DNA of 64,000 nucleotides from Streptomyces nitrosporeus (GCF_008704555.1 NZ_CP023702.1:5928001-5992000); one strand, 5' to 3'. Positions 7,745-16,717 are shown, counted from the stretch's first letter. Numbers and translations: made by a program. The notes: a model not told the origin generated them from the letters alone.

Positions 7745-8214
7745 GCCGCACCCTCCCGGGCGCCCCGGCCGGGCCTCCCGAAGGCGGCATGGGCGAGCAG
7801 CGCGCCCGCCGTCACCCCCACCAGGGCCGCGGCGACCGTGCCCAGCAGGTTGCCCACCGCGTAACCGGGGCGGTCCTCGTCGAACAGCTGGCGCACGTCG
7901 TCCGTGTAGTGCGAGAACGAGGTGAAACCGCCCAGCACCCCCGTCCCCAGCGCCGGGCTGAGGAGGCGGGGCGCCGAGGGGAACCTCAGCTTGAGGGCGA
8001 CCATGAGGACTCCCATCAGGAAACAGCCCACCGCGTTGACCCCGAGGATCGTCCAGGGGAAGTCCGCGGGCCCGGTGGGCCACAGGCGCTCCGCGCCGTA
8101 GCGGGCGGCCGCCCCGGCGGCTCCGCCGACCGCGACCGCGACCACGACGGAAGCCTGGACGCCCGGATGGTGATCAGGGTGCGGGTGGGTGTGCAACGCC
8201 ATCTTCTGGAGCAT
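7741..8214 (-). CDS. crcB: CrcB/Fluc fluoride channel subunit, His-rich N-terminus
   Basis: A 157-residue CrcB paralogue, first gene of the pair. The pore motifs are DFPWTILGVNAVGCFLMG and GTGVLGGFTSFSHY. The predicted N-terminus is His-rich (ALHTHPHPDHHP), which is unusual for a fluoride channel; it depends on the start. ATG 8214 and ATG 8202 are both possible, and the frame stays open to 8292; none has a clear ribosome-binding site. The protein probably forms a heterodimeric channel with the downstream CrcB. Confidence 0.88.
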   Translation of the reverse strand: MLQKMALHTHPHPDHHPGVQASVVVAVAVGGAAGAAARYGAERLWPTGPADFPWTILGVNAVGCFLMGVLMVALKLRFPSAPRLLSPALGTGVLGGFTSFSHYTDDVRQLFDEDRPGYAVGNLLGTVAAALVGVTAGALLAHAAFGRPGRGAREGAA

Positions 8215-8403
8215 GGGCGCACCGTAATGGTGCTGATCAGGAAGAATTGAGAGATTTTCCTCTTTCCTCTCCTTTTGCTTCGAATGGCTCAAGCAATCGG
8301 TGCATACCGTGGCAAGGCGTCAGAAACTGGCTAGCGTGCGGGTCGAGCGCAGTCCGTTTCGCGTCACCGCAGGCCCGTGTCCTTCCGAGAGCTGGAGCCA
8401 TCC

Positions 8404-9366
8404 GTGCCCGTCGCCGAACCGGACGTCATCGCCAAGCTGCAGAAGAAGGAGCCCGCGGGCTTCCTGCTCGCCTCGGTACGGGGAGTGGGCCAGGTCGACT
8501 TCCAGCCCCTCCTGTGGACCGGCGTCCTCATCCTCGGTTCCCTGTGGGGGGCCGGCTGGGAGTACGGACTCTTCGCGACCCTGGGCGCCCTGTCCGCCAC
8601 GGCCGCCGCCTACCTGCTGGGCGTCGACCGGTCGAACATCGCCCTCGGCCTCCAGGGGTTCAGCGGATGCCTGACCGGTATCGCCCTGTGGGTCTACCTG
8701 GGCAACCACGGCTCCACGTACGTGCTCACCCTCGTCGGCGCGGTCATGTGCGTCGTCATCAACGCGACCCTGACGGCCTTCCTCGCGCCGTACAAACTCA
8801 ACGCCATGACCGCGCCGTTCTGCATCGTCACGGCGGTCATGGTCATCGGGGCCCCCTCGTACGGCCGGCTCTGGCACGGAGCGACGCCCCCAGCGGCCGA
8901 TCCCACCTACGGGGGCAGCGGACTCACCTGGTCCGACCTGTGGCGGGCCTTCTTCACCAACGTGTCCCAGGTCTTCCTCGTCGACGAGTGGTGGGTCGGC
9001 CTCGTCATGCTGGTCGCCCTCACCCTCGCGGGATGGCGCGTCGGCCTCTTCGCCGCGGCGGGAAGCATCGTCGGCATCCTGGTGGCCTGGGCCTTCGGCG
9101 CCCCCGACGCGCAGATCGCCAACGGCATCTTCGGGTACAACGCCGTCCTGGTCTCCATCGGCATGGGCACGGTCTTCCTGGCGGCCACGGCGTGGAACTG
9201 CGTCTACACCCTGATCGCGGCAGGCGCCGCCACCGCCCTGACCGCGTCCCTGACCACGCTCTTCGACACCTTCGGCGGCCACACCTTCACCTGGCCCTTC
9301 AACCTCACGACCTGGGCGTTCATGGCCGCGGTCCCGTTCTTCCCGAAGATCCTCCGCACCGGCTGA
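8404..9366 (+). CDS. urea transporter (UT family)
   Basis: A 320-residue polytopic membrane protein of the UT urea-channel family. About ten hydrophobic helices are visible in two homologous halves, with the repeated pattern NIALGLQGFSGCLTGIALW in the first half and IANGIFGYNAVLVSIGMG in the second, both matching the LxGxNGxL-type UT signature. GTG 8404 is preferred because GGAG lies at 8394-8397; an upstream GTG at 8377 would add nine residues. It opens the urease operon, so imported urea would be hydrolysed by the enzyme encoded next. Confidence 0.9.
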   Translation: MPVAEPDVIAKLQKKEPAGFLLASVRGVGQVDFQPLLWTGVLILGSLWGAGWEYGLFATLGALSATAAAYLLGVDRSNIALGLQGFSGCLTGIALWVYLGNHGSTYVLTLVGAVMCVVINATLTAFLAPYKLNAMTAPFCIVTAVMVIGAPSYGRLWHGATPPAADPTYGGSGLTWSDLWRAFFTNVSQVFLVDEWWVGLVMLVALTLAGWRVGLFAAAGSIVGILVAWAFGAPDAQIANGIFGYNAVLVSIGMGTVFLAATAWNCVYTLIAAGAATALTASLTTLFDTFGGHTFTWPFNLTTWAFMAAVPFFPKILRTG

Positions 9367-9419
9367 CCACTTTGCCCCTACCGCCCGCCCCACCCAGAAA
9401 TCCGAGAAAGGCACCGACG

Positions 9420-9725
9420 ATGAACCTCGCCCCCCGCGAGATCGACAAGCTGCTGGTGTACGTGGTGGCCGACCTGGCACGCAAGCGTCAGGGGCGCGGA
9501 CTCAAGCTCAACTACAGCGAGTCCGTCGCCCTGATCACCGAAGCGATCCTGGAGGCCGCCCGGGACGGAAAGAGCGTCGCCGACTGCATGGAACTCGGCC
9601 GCCACGTCGTCGGAGAGAAGGACACCATGCCGGGCGTACGGGAGATGCTGGGCCTCCTGCAGGTCGAAGCCTCCTTCGTGGACGGCACCAAGCTGGTCTC
9701 CTGTCACGACCCCATCGGTGGCTGA
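9420..9725 (+). CDS. ureA: urease subunit gamma
   Basis: A 101-residue gamma subunit of urease, the normal length for an unfused UreA. The N-terminal MNLAPREIDKLL and the later GLKLNYSE and TMPGVREML are family signatures. It assembles with UreB and UreC into the (alpha-beta-gamma)3 enzyme that hydrolyses urea to ammonia and carbamate. Start ATG 9420 follows GAGAAAGG. The next gene begins just past its stop, and the operon continues through ureD. Confidence 0.97.
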   Translation: MNLAPREIDKLLVYVVADLARKRQGRGLKLNYSESVALITEAILEAARDGKSVADCMELGRHVVGEKDTMPGVREMLGLLQVEASFVDGTKLVSCHDPIGG

Positions 9726-9726
9726 C

Positions 9727-10650
9727 GTGTCCGGCCGCTGCCGCCTCGTCGCCGTCTGCGGCCACGAGGCCGACGGCGGCGAAGCACTGCGCGGCCTCGC
9801 CGGTCCGGAGACGGCCGTCGTCACCGGCGGACGCGAGCTGATCCGGGCCCTCGCCGGACTGCGGCGGGCCGGGGAGAAGGCATGCGTCCTGCCGATGACC
9901 CTGGGCAGGGACCCCGAACTGGTCGCGGACACCGCCCGTACACTCCGCGCGCTGCCCGCCGCTCAGGTGTCCGGGACCCTGCTCGCCGAACCCTTCGGTA
10001 CCGCACAGCACCTGACCGCCTGGCTGCGTGCCGCGGCCGGCCGGGTGCCGGCGTCGGCGGCGCTGCTCGTCACCGCGCCCACCGCCGGCCCGTTCGACGA
10101 CGCCGAGCTGTACCGGGTCGCGCACCTGGTACGCAGCCACGGCCGCCATGAACTGGTCGAGGTCGCCCTGACCGGAGGCGTCCCCGGCCTGGCCGAGGGG
10201 GTGCGGCGCTGCGGACTGCTCGGTGCGCCCGAGGTGGCGGTGCTGCCCGCCGCGTTCCACCTGCCCCGCCTGCCCGGCGCGTTCGGCACGGCGGTCACCT
10301 GCGCCGGTCCGCTCCTCTCACGTGCCGCGCTCGGCCGGGTCATGGCCGAGCGGATGGCGGACGCCCTTCGCCGATGGGACGAACACGGCGACGACGGCAT
10401 CGCGTCCGGCCTCACCGCGGCCGACGACCACGGCCACTCGCACACCCATCCACCGGGCGAGGACCACCACCACGGACACGGCCGGCCGGCCGCCACGGGA
10501 CACGGCCACACCCACGCGGCGCACGGTCACACCCACGCGGCGCACGGTCACACCCACGCGGCACACGGGGAGCACGACCACGATCCCGCGTCCACGCATA
10601 CGCACCCGCAGGTCCGCCGAGCGGACCGAGCCATCAGGAGCACCGTATGA
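9727..10650 (+). CDS. CbiX-like chelatase with His-rich tail, inside urease operon
   Basis: A 307-residue protein. Residues 1-230 resemble CbiX/SirB sirohydrochlorin chelatases: VAVCGHEADGG occupies the place of the metal-binding GHGS motif, and CVLPMTLGRDPELVADTART matches the family core. The C-terminal 75 residues are extremely His-rich, with the unit HGHTHAA three times in a row plus HDHD and THTH, a classic nickel-binding tail. The gene lies between ureA and ureB and overlaps ureB by ATGA. No ureE is present in the cluster. A nickel-storage or delivery role for urease maturation is inferred. GTG 9727 is preferred; GTG 9718 is possible. Confidence 0.8.
   Translation: MSGRCRLVAVCGHEADGGEALRGLAGPETAVVTGGRELIRALAGLRRAGEKACVLPMTLGRDPELVADTARTLRALPAAQVSGTLLAEPFGTAQHLTAWLRAAAGRVPASAALLVTAPTAGPFDDAELYRVAHLVRSHGRHELVEVALTGGVPGLAEGVRRCGLLGAPEVAVLPAAFHLPRLPGAFGTAVTCAGPLLSRAALGRVMAERMADALRRWDEHGDDGIASGLTAADDHGHSHTHPPGEDHHHGHGRPAATGHGHTHAAHGHTHAAHGHTHAAHGEHDHDPASTHTHPQVRRADRAIRSTV
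10501..10563. repeat. three 21-bp tandem repeats encoding HGHTHAA
   Basis: Units at 10501-10521, 10522-10542 and 10543-10563 differ at only two positions. They sit in frame in the CbiX-like gene and encode its repeated His-rich heptapeptide. Such repeats can change copy number by slippage, altering the number of metal ligands. Confidence 0.9.
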
Positions 10651-11093
10651 CATTCCGTCAGAAATACCTGTACGGCAAGGAACCGGTGGAGATCAACGCC
10701 GGCCGCCGCACCACGAAGCTCACCGTCCACAACACCGGCGACCGCGCCGTCCAGGTCGGCTCGCACTACCACTTCTTCGAGGTCAACTCGGCGCTGTCGT
10801 TCGACCGGCAGAAGGCGCTGGGCATGCACCTCAACATCCCCGCCGGCACCTCCGTCCGCATCGAACCGGGCGGCTCACGCGAGGTCGAGCTCTGCGAGTA
10901 CGCCGGGACCGGGCGGCTGGTCGGTTTCAGCGGCCTGCTCAACGGCAGCCTCGTCTCGCACCCGCTGAGGGTCGAGGCGGTCCGCAAGGCCATCGAACGG
11001 GGCTTCGAGGGCGCGGGGCAGAGCGAGGGGACCGGCGCCTCCGACAGCGACGGCAAGGACAAGCCGAAGGCCAAGAAGAAGGGTTCGCACTGA
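10647..11093 (+). CDS. ureB: urease subunit beta
   Basis: A 148-residue beta subunit. The conserved core (about residues 1-105) includes NTGDRAVQVGSHYHFFEVN, ALSFDR, GMHLNIPAGT and VRIEPG. A charged tail of about 35 residues rich in Gly, Ser, Lys and Asp (ending KPKAKKKGSH) extends past the usual end. ATG 10647 overlaps the stop of the CbiX-like gene (ATGA) and follows AGGAG at 10636-10640; its own stop overlaps the ureC start by one base. Production is therefore tightly coupled to both neighbours. Confidence 0.97.
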   Translation: MTFRQKYLYGKEPVEINAGRRTTKLTVHNTGDRAVQVGSHYHFFEVNSALSFDRQKALGMHLNIPAGTSVRIEPGGSREVELCEYAGTGRLVGFSGLLNGSLVSHPLRVEAVRKAIERGFEGAGQSEGTGASDSDGKDKPKAKKKGSH

Positions 11094-12817
11094 TGCCCAT
11101 CCTGCCGCGCAAGCAGTACACCGACATGTTCGGGCCGACGGTCGGTGACCGGTTCCACCTCGGGGACACCAACCTCGTCGTCGAGGTCGAGAAGGACTAC
11201 AGCGAGGGCCAGTACGGCGACGAGGTCCTGTACGGCGGAGGGAAGACCATGCGTGACGGCATGGCCTCCGACCCGCAGGCCACCGCCGCCCAGGGAGCCC
11301 TGGACACCGTCATCACCAACGTGGTGGTGATCGACCCGGTCGTCGGTGTCGTCAAGTGCGACATCGGGATCAAGGACGGCTTCATCGCCGGCATCGGGAA
11401 GTCGGGCAACCCGCAGACCCAGGACCGGGTCGACGCGGGCCTCATCATCGGCCCCGGCACGGAGGCCATCGCCGGCGAGCACCTCATCGCCACGGCGGGC
11501 GCCATCGACAGCCACGTCCACCTCATCGCGCCCCAGCAGGCGGAACAGGCGCTCACCAACGGGATCACCACGCTCATCGGCGGCGGCACCGGCCCCTCCG
11601 ACGGGAGCAACGGCACCACCTGCACCCCCGGCCCGTACAACATCGCCCGGCTCCTCCAGGCGGCCGAGAGCATCCCGGTCAACATCGGGATCATGGGCAA
11701 GGGCAACGGCAGCCTCCCCGAAGCCCTCAACGAACAGGTCGTCGCCGGCGCCTGCGCCCTGAAGGTGCACGAGGACTGGGGCGCGACGCCCGCCGTGATC
11801 GACAACGCGCTCAGCGTCGCCGACCAGCACGACGTCCAGGTGGCCATCCACACCGACAGCCTCAACGAGAGCGGGTTCTTCGAGGACACCCGTTCGGCGA
11901 TCGACGGCCGCACCATCCACACCTTCCACAGCGAGGGCGCGGGCGGCGGCCACGCCCCCGACATCCTGCGGGTCACGGGCGAGCCGAACATCCTGCCGTC
12001 CTCGACCAACCCCACGCTGCCGTACACCAAGAACTCGGTGGACGAGCTGCTGGACATGGTCATGGTCTGCCACCACCTCAGCCACGACATCCCCGAGGAC
12101 GTCTCCTTCGCCGACAGCCGGGTGCGCGCCGAGACCATCGCCGCCGAGACCGTGCTGCACGACCTGGGCGTGATCAGCATGTTCTCCTCGGACTCGCAGG
12201 CCATGGGCCGGGTCGGGGAGTCCGTCACCCGCTGCTTCCAGACCGCCCACCACTGCAAGGACAAGCTCGGCCCCCTGGAGGGCGACTCCGAGCGCAACGA
12301 CAACCAGCGGGTGCTGCGCTACCTCGCCAAGGTGACCATCAACCCCGCCATCGCCACCGGGATCTCCGACTACATCGGGTCGATCGAGAAGGGCAAGCTG
12401 GCCGACATCGTGCTCTGGCCCATCCACTCCTTCGGGGCCAAGCCGAAGATGGTGATCAAGGGCGGCATCATCTCCTGGGCGCAGATGGGCGACCCCAACG
12501 CCTCCCTCCCGACCCCCCAGCCGGTGATCTACCGGCCCATGTTCGGGCAGTACGGGAAGGCCCAGCAGTCCACCCACGTCACCTTCATGTCCCAGGCCGG
12601 CATCGCGGCGGGCGTCCCCGAGGAGCTGGGCCTGGACCGCACGGTGCTGCCCGTGCGGCGCACCCGGACCATCGGCAAGCACAACATGGTCCGCAACAGC
12701 GAACTGCCCGAGGTCAAGGTCGACCCCGAGACGTTCAAGGTCACGCTCAACGGCAAGGTCGCCACCATCGACCCGGCCGAGAAGCTGCCCCTCAACCACC
12801 TCTACTTCCTGGTCTAG
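11093..12817 (+). CDS. ureC: urease subunit alpha (catalytic)
   Basis: A 574-residue catalytic subunit with its active site intact. Nickel ligands are H141 and H143 (DSHVH), carbamylated K224 (ALKVHEDW), H253, H279 and D367 (SSDSQAMGR). The mobile flap carries C326 and H327 (VCHHLSHD). These are at a constant offset of seven from the Klebsiella aerogenes numbering, so no insertions occur in the core. It hydrolyses urea at a dinickel centre in the cytoplasm. The start ATG overlaps the ureB stop by one base. Confidence 0.98.
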   Translation: MPILPRKQYTDMFGPTVGDRFHLGDTNLVVEVEKDYSEGQYGDEVLYGGGKTMRDGMASDPQATAAQGALDTVITNVVVIDPVVGVVKCDIGIKDGFIAGIGKSGNPQTQDRVDAGLIIGPGTEAIAGEHLIATAGAIDSHVHLIAPQQAEQALTNGITTLIGGGTGPSDGSNGTTCTPGPYNIARLLQAAESIPVNIGIMGKGNGSLPEALNEQVVAGACALKVHEDWGATPAVIDNALSVADQHDVQVAIHTDSLNESGFFEDTRSAIDGRTIHTFHSEGAGGGHAPDILRVTGEPNILPSSTNPTLPYTKNSVDELLDMVMVCHHLSHDIPEDVSFADSRVRAETIAAETVLHDLGVISMFSSDSQAMGRVGESVTRCFQTAHHCKDKLGPLEGDSERNDNQRVLRYLAKVTINPAIATGISDYIGSIEKGKLADIVLWPIHSFGAKPKMVIKGGIISWAQMGDPNASLPTPQPVIYRPMFGQYGKAQQSTHVTFMSQAGIAAGVPEELGLDRTVLPVRRTRTIGKHNMVRNSELPEVKVDPETFKVTLNGKVATIDPAEKLPLNHLYFLV

Positions 12818-12831
12818 GGCGGATCCGGGCG

Positions 12832-13581
12832 ATGTACCAGGAAGAACGCCCCGCCCCCGGCACCGGCCCCACGACAGGGGCCGGTGCCGGGGAGCCGGCT
12901 CTGCGCCATCTGCTGATCGGCCTCCAGCTGACCGACTCGGCCTTCCCGAGCGGTTTCTACACGCTGTCGCACAGCCTGGAGGGCTTCGCCCAGGCCGGCG
13001 AGACCGACCCGGCGAGCCTGCCGCTGCTGCTGGAGTCGCTGCTGCTGCACGGGGTCGGCCCGGCCGACGCCACCGCCCTCGCCCTCGCCCACCGCGCCAC
13101 CCTGGCGGGGCGGGCGGAGGAGGTGGCCGCCGTGGACGAGCACCTGTTCGCCACCAAGCTGGGGCAGGAGATGCGCCTGGCCGCCACCCGGACCGGACGC
13201 CAGCTGCTGGACCTGGCGGGCGAGGTCTACGGATGCCCGGAGATCGGTGACTACCACGCACGCGTCGTACGCCGAGAGGTCCCCGGGACCCAGGCGGTGG
13301 CCGCCGGGATCGTCTACGCGGCCACCGGCGTCCCGGTCCGCCAGGCCGTGGCCTGCGACCTGTTCGCGTTCTGCGCCAGCTTCGCGGGTGCGGCCCTCCG
13401 TCTGCGGCTGACCGACCACCGCAAGGCCCAGAGCATGCTCCACGGGGCCGCCCCCGTCATCGAACGGGCCGTCGAAGCCGCACTGCACCGGGAGCTCGCC
13501 GACGTCGGCGCGACGGTCTTCGCCTCCGACATCATGTCGGGCCGTCACGAAAGGGCCGAGGCCCGGCTCTTCGCCAGCTGA
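12832..13581 (+). CDS. ureF: urease accessory protein UreF
   Basis: A 249-residue, all-helical UreF. The motif LTDSAFPSGFYTLSHSLEGF near the N-terminus is diagnostic, and the C-terminus (DIMSGRHERAEARLFAS) keeps the conserved region that contacts UreD/UreG. UreF acts with UreG and UreD as the maturation complex that loads nickel into apo-urease. The first about 25 residues are Gly- and Pro-rich and probably disordered. It starts 14 bp after ureC. Confidence 0.95.
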   Translation: MYQEERPAPGTGPTTGAGAGEPALRHLLIGLQLTDSAFPSGFYTLSHSLEGFAQAGETDPASLPLLLESLLLHGVGPADATALALAHRATLAGRAEEVAAVDEHLFATKLGQEMRLAATRTGRQLLDLAGEVYGCPEIGDYHARVVRREVPGTQAVAAGIVYAATGVPVRQAVACDLFAFCASFAGAALRLRLTDHRKAQSMLHGAAPVIERAVEAALHRELADVGATVFASDIMSGRHERAEARLFAS

Positions 13582-13638
13582 ACCACCGGCCCCGCCCCGG
13601 GGCCGCCCCCCCCTCACGAACCAGAACCAGGGAGCACC

Positions 13639-14259
13639 ATGGACGACAACGTACTGCGCGTCGGGATCGGCGGACCGGTCGGCTCCGGCAAGACGGCGCT
13701 GATCGAGGCGCTGGTGCCGCTGCTGATCGCACGGGGCAACCGCCCCTCGGTCATCACCAACGACATCTACACCCAGGAGGACGCCCAGCACATCCGCCGC
13801 ACCCTCGCGGGCACCCTGGAGCCGGAGCGCGTCGTCGGCGTCGAGACGGGCGCCTGCCCGCACACCGCCGTACGGGACGACCCCACGATGAACCTGGCGG
13901 CGGGCGCCGAGATGCTGGAGCGCTTCCCCGACACCGACACGCTCTTCTACGAGTCCGGCGGCGACAACCTCACCCTGACGTTCAGCCCCGCCCTCGTCGA
14001 CGTCTTCGTCTTCGTCCTGGACACCGCCGAGGGCGAGAAGATGCCCCGCAAGCGCGGTCCGGGCATCACCGAATCCGACCTGCTGATCATCAACAAGACC
14101 GACATCGCGCAGTACGTACGCACCGATCTCGGTGTCATGGAGTCCGACGCCCACAGGGTCCGCGACGGCCGCCCCGTCCTCCTCACCGACTGCCTGACCG
14201 GTGCGGGCGTCGAGGACGTCGCCGGCTTCATCGAGTCGCGCCGCAAGGTGCTGATCTGA
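13639..14259 (+). CDS. ureG: urease accessory GTPase UreG
   Basis: A 206-residue SIMIBI-class GTPase that drives nickel insertion into urease. Visible elements are the P-loop GGPVGSGKT (11-19), the nickel-binding Cys-Pro-His at 73-75 (GACPHTAVRDD), ESGGDNL, and NKTD for guanine recognition. Unlike the CbiX-like gene, it has no His-rich N-terminal extension. Start ATG 13639 follows AGGGAG. The ureD start lies one base beyond its stop. Confidence 0.97.
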   Translation: MDDNVLRVGIGGPVGSGKTALIEALVPLLIARGNRPSVITNDIYTQEDAQHIRRTLAGTLEPERVVGVETGACPHTAVRDDPTMNLAAGAEMLERFPDTDTLFYESGGDNLTLTFSPALVDVFVFVLDTAEGEKMPRKRGPGITESDLLIINKTDIAQYVRTDLGVMESDAHRVRDGRPVLLTDCLTGAGVEDVAGFIESRRKVLI

Positions 14260-14260
14260 C

Positions 14261-15226
14261 ATGGCGCCCACCCCGCTCCCGACCCGGTCCGACCGTCTCG
14301 ACCCCGGTTACTACGGGGCCGGCCGGCTGCCCCCCGAGGTGGCCGCCCTGGCCTCGGTACCGGACACGCTCACCCCCGGCTCCCCCGCCAAGGTCGGCGT
14401 CCTCGATCTGGGCTTCGCCGTGCGGGGTGGGCGCACCGAACTCGTCGAGCGCTACCAGAAGACCCCCCTCCAGATCATGCGCCCGCACTGGACCGACCCC
14501 GCGCTGCCCGGCATGGCCCAGCTGCTGCTGATGGCCACCGGCGCCGGCGTCGCCCAGGCGGACCGCTACCGGATGGACTTCCGGTGCGGGCCCGGCACCC
14601 AGGTCCACCTGACCACCCAGGCCGCCACCAAGATCTTCCGGATGGAGCACGACTACGCCAGCCAGCGGGTGCACCTGACGGCCGAAGAGGGGGCCTACGT
14701 CGAGTACCTGCCGGACCCGCTGATCCCGTTCGCGGGCGCCCGGTTCTACCAGCGCACCGAGGTCACGGTGGCTCCCGGGGCCACGGTCGTCCTGGGGGAC
14801 ACCGTGACGGCGGGGCGGCTCGCCCGGGGGGAACGCCACACCTACCGGGTCGTCGCGGCCGACCTCCGCGTCACCCGCCCCGACGGCACGCTCCTGGCCC
14901 TGGACACCCAGCGGCTGGCGTCCGGCGCACGGACCCCGGGGGACAGCGTCCTGGGCCCGGCGGTCTTCGCCGGACGCGACCACGTCTCCTCGCTCTTCGT
15001 CGTCACCGACCGCGTCCCGGCCGGAGAGATCGCCGACGCGCTGCACGAGGCGGTCGCCGGCCACGGCGTCCTGTACGGGGTGAGCGTGCTGCCCCGGGAC
15101 TGCGGGGCGTGGCTGCGGCTCCTCGACGACAGCCCCGTGCGGGTCGCGGGCGCCCACACGGCCGCCTGGCACGCCGTACACCTGCTGCTCACCGGCTGTC
15201 CGGCACCCGCCACGCGCAAGACGTGA
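14261..15226 (+). CDS. ureD: urease accessory protein UreD
   Basis: A 321-residue UreD (UreH) scaffold protein of the nickel-insertion complex. Family motifs are QKTPLQIMRP, GVAQADRYRMDF, the TTQAATKIFRM segment near residue 130, and VEYLPDPLIPFAGARFYQ. It starts directly after ureG and is the last accessory gene of the operon. The amt-like gene follows after 48 bp and may be co-transcribed, as no terminator is evident between them. Confidence 0.95.
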   Translation: MAPTPLPTRSDRLDPGYYGAGRLPPEVAALASVPDTLTPGSPAKVGVLDLGFAVRGGRTELVERYQKTPLQIMRPHWTDPALPGMAQLLLMATGAGVAQADRYRMDFRCGPGTQVHLTTQAATKIFRMEHDYASQRVHLTAEEGAYVEYLPDPLIPFAGARFYQRTEVTVAPGATVVLGDTVTAGRLARGERHTYRVVAADLRVTRPDGTLLALDTQRLASGARTPGDSVLGPAVFAGRDHVSSLFVVTDRVPAGEIADALHEAVAGHGVLYGVSVLPRDCGAWLRLLDDSPVRVAGAHTAAWHAVHLLLTGCPAPATRKT

Positions 15227-15274
15227 CCCTCCCGCCCACCCGCCCCGACGCACCCCCAGCGAGGTAACACGCCG

Positions 15275-16630
15275 ATGAACACCGCCCCCGCGCCGATGCC
15301 GCCGGCGTACGACTCCGGCGACACCGCCTGGCTGCTCGCCTCCACCGCCATGGTGCTGCTGATGACGCCCGGACTGGCGTTCTTCTACGGCGGCATGGTG
15401 CGCACCCGGCACGTGCTGATGATGATCAAGATGAGCTTCGCCGCGCTCGCCTTCGGCACCCTGGTCTGGTGGATGATCGGCTACACCCTGGCGTTCGGGC
15501 CCGACGTCGGCGGCGCCGGGATCATCGGCAACCTCGACCACGTCTTCATGAACGACATCGGGCTGACCACCCTGACCGGACACATCCCGACCTATGTCTA
15601 CAGCACCTTCCAGATGGGCTTCGCCGTCATCACGGTCGCGCTGATCAGCGGCTCGATCGCGGACCGGGCCACGATGAAGGGCTGGCTCGTCTTCGTCGTC
15701 CTGTGGCTGCTCATCGTCTACGTCCCGCTCGCCCACTGGGTGTTCGACCAGGACGGGTGGATCGTCAAGCACCTCGGCGCGCTCGACTTCGCCGGCGGAC
15801 TGCCGGTCGAGCTGAACTCCGGGGTCGCCGGACTCGCCGTGGCGCTCGTCCTGCGGGCCCCGCGTGACTTCGCCCGCCGGGAGGAACGGCCCAACAACAT
15901 CCCGCTCGTGGTGATCGGCGCCGCGCTCCTCTGGTTCGGCTGGTTCGGCTTCAACTCCGGTTCCGCGCTGAGCGACCAGGGCACCGCGGCGGCGGCCTTC
16001 ATCAACACCCAGCTGGGCGCGGCCGGGGCCATGGTGACATGGCCGCTGGTCGAGAAGTGGCGCACCGGCAGGGTCACCACCATGGGGGTCGTCTCGTCCG
16101 CCGTCGCCGGCATGGTGGCCATCACCCCCGCCTGCGGCGAGATCGACACGCTCGGGGCCGTCGTCACGGGGCTCGTCGTCGGCGCGGTCAGCGCCTACGC
16201 GATCACCCTGAAGTACCGCTTCGGCGTGGACGACACCCTCGACGTGGTCGGGGTGCACGGGGTCGGCGGCTTCATCGGCCTGATCATGGTCGGGCTCTTC
16301 GCCACCGCCCGGATCAGCGGCAAGAAGGGCCTCTTCGAAGGCGGCGGCTGGTCCCTGCTGGGCAAGCAGCTCGTGGCGATCGTGGCGGTGATCGCGTTCT
16401 CCTTCGTCCTGACCTGGATCATCGCGAAGGCGGTCGACCTGACCGTGGGCTTCCGCGCCAGGGAGGAGTACGACAACGTCCCCGGCGAGGACGAGGAGCG
16501 CGCCTACGACTTCCGTACCGCCGAGAAGCTGGAGGACGTGGTGGACGCCGGCCGGCGAGGACGTCCTGCCAGGAGCGACGAGGAACTCGTCCGGGAGATC
16601 ACCGCACTGCTGCGGAACCGCGAGCGGTAG
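15275..16630 (+). CDS. Amt-family ammonium transporter with Glu replacing first twin-His
   Basis: A 451-residue, 11-helix transporter of the Amt/Mep/Rh family. Conserved positions visible are F112 in the outer gate, W155, D171 (GALDFAGG), F221-F226 (FGWFGFNSG) and the second twin-His H328 (VGVHGVGG). The first twin-His position, aligned to E. coli H168, is E179 (LPVELNSG). Fungal Mep1 and Mep3 carry the same E/H pair, associated with altered transport behaviour. The cytosolic tail (from about 395) is charged. Its position right after ureD suggests it handles the ammonium from urea, importing or recapturing it. Confidence 0.92.
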   Translation: MNTAPAPMPPAYDSGDTAWLLASTAMVLLMTPGLAFFYGGMVRTRHVLMMIKMSFAALAFGTLVWWMIGYTLAFGPDVGGAGIIGNLDHVFMNDIGLTTLTGHIPTYVYSTFQMGFAVITVALISGSIADRATMKGWLVFVVLWLLIVYVPLAHWVFDQDGWIVKHLGALDFAGGLPVELNSGVAGLAVALVLRAPRDFARREERPNNIPLVVIGAALLWFGWFGFNSGSALSDQGTAAAAFINTQLGAAGAMVTWPLVEKWRTGRVTTMGVVSSAVAGMVAITPACGEIDTLGAVVTGLVVGAVSAYAITLKYRFGVDDTLDVVGVHGVGGFIGLIMVGLFATARISGKKGLFEGGGWSLLGKQLVAIVAVIAFSFVLTWIIAKAVDLTVGFRAREEYDNVPGEDEERAYDFRTAEKLEDVVDAGRRGRPARSDEELVREITALLRNRER

Positions 16631-16717
16631 GGCGCGGAGCTCCTCCCCGGGGCCCGCGCCCTCCCGGGGCCCGTGCCCGCCCCGCGGCCCGGCCGTCCGC
16701 GGCGCGATGATGGACCG

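Noticed and set aside
8215..8403. A fluoride riboswitch upstream of the crcB pair
   Set aside because: I looked for the conserved crcB-motif blocks in the divergent gap and did not see them.
10498..10570. CRISPR-like array
   Set aside because: The 21-bp repeats are contiguous, in frame and without spacers; they encode the His-rich heptapeptide.
10766..13261. A very long (831-codon) antisense frame over ureB, ureC and ureF
   Set aside because: Long antisense frames are expected in DNA of this GC content; the sense genes carry complete active sites.
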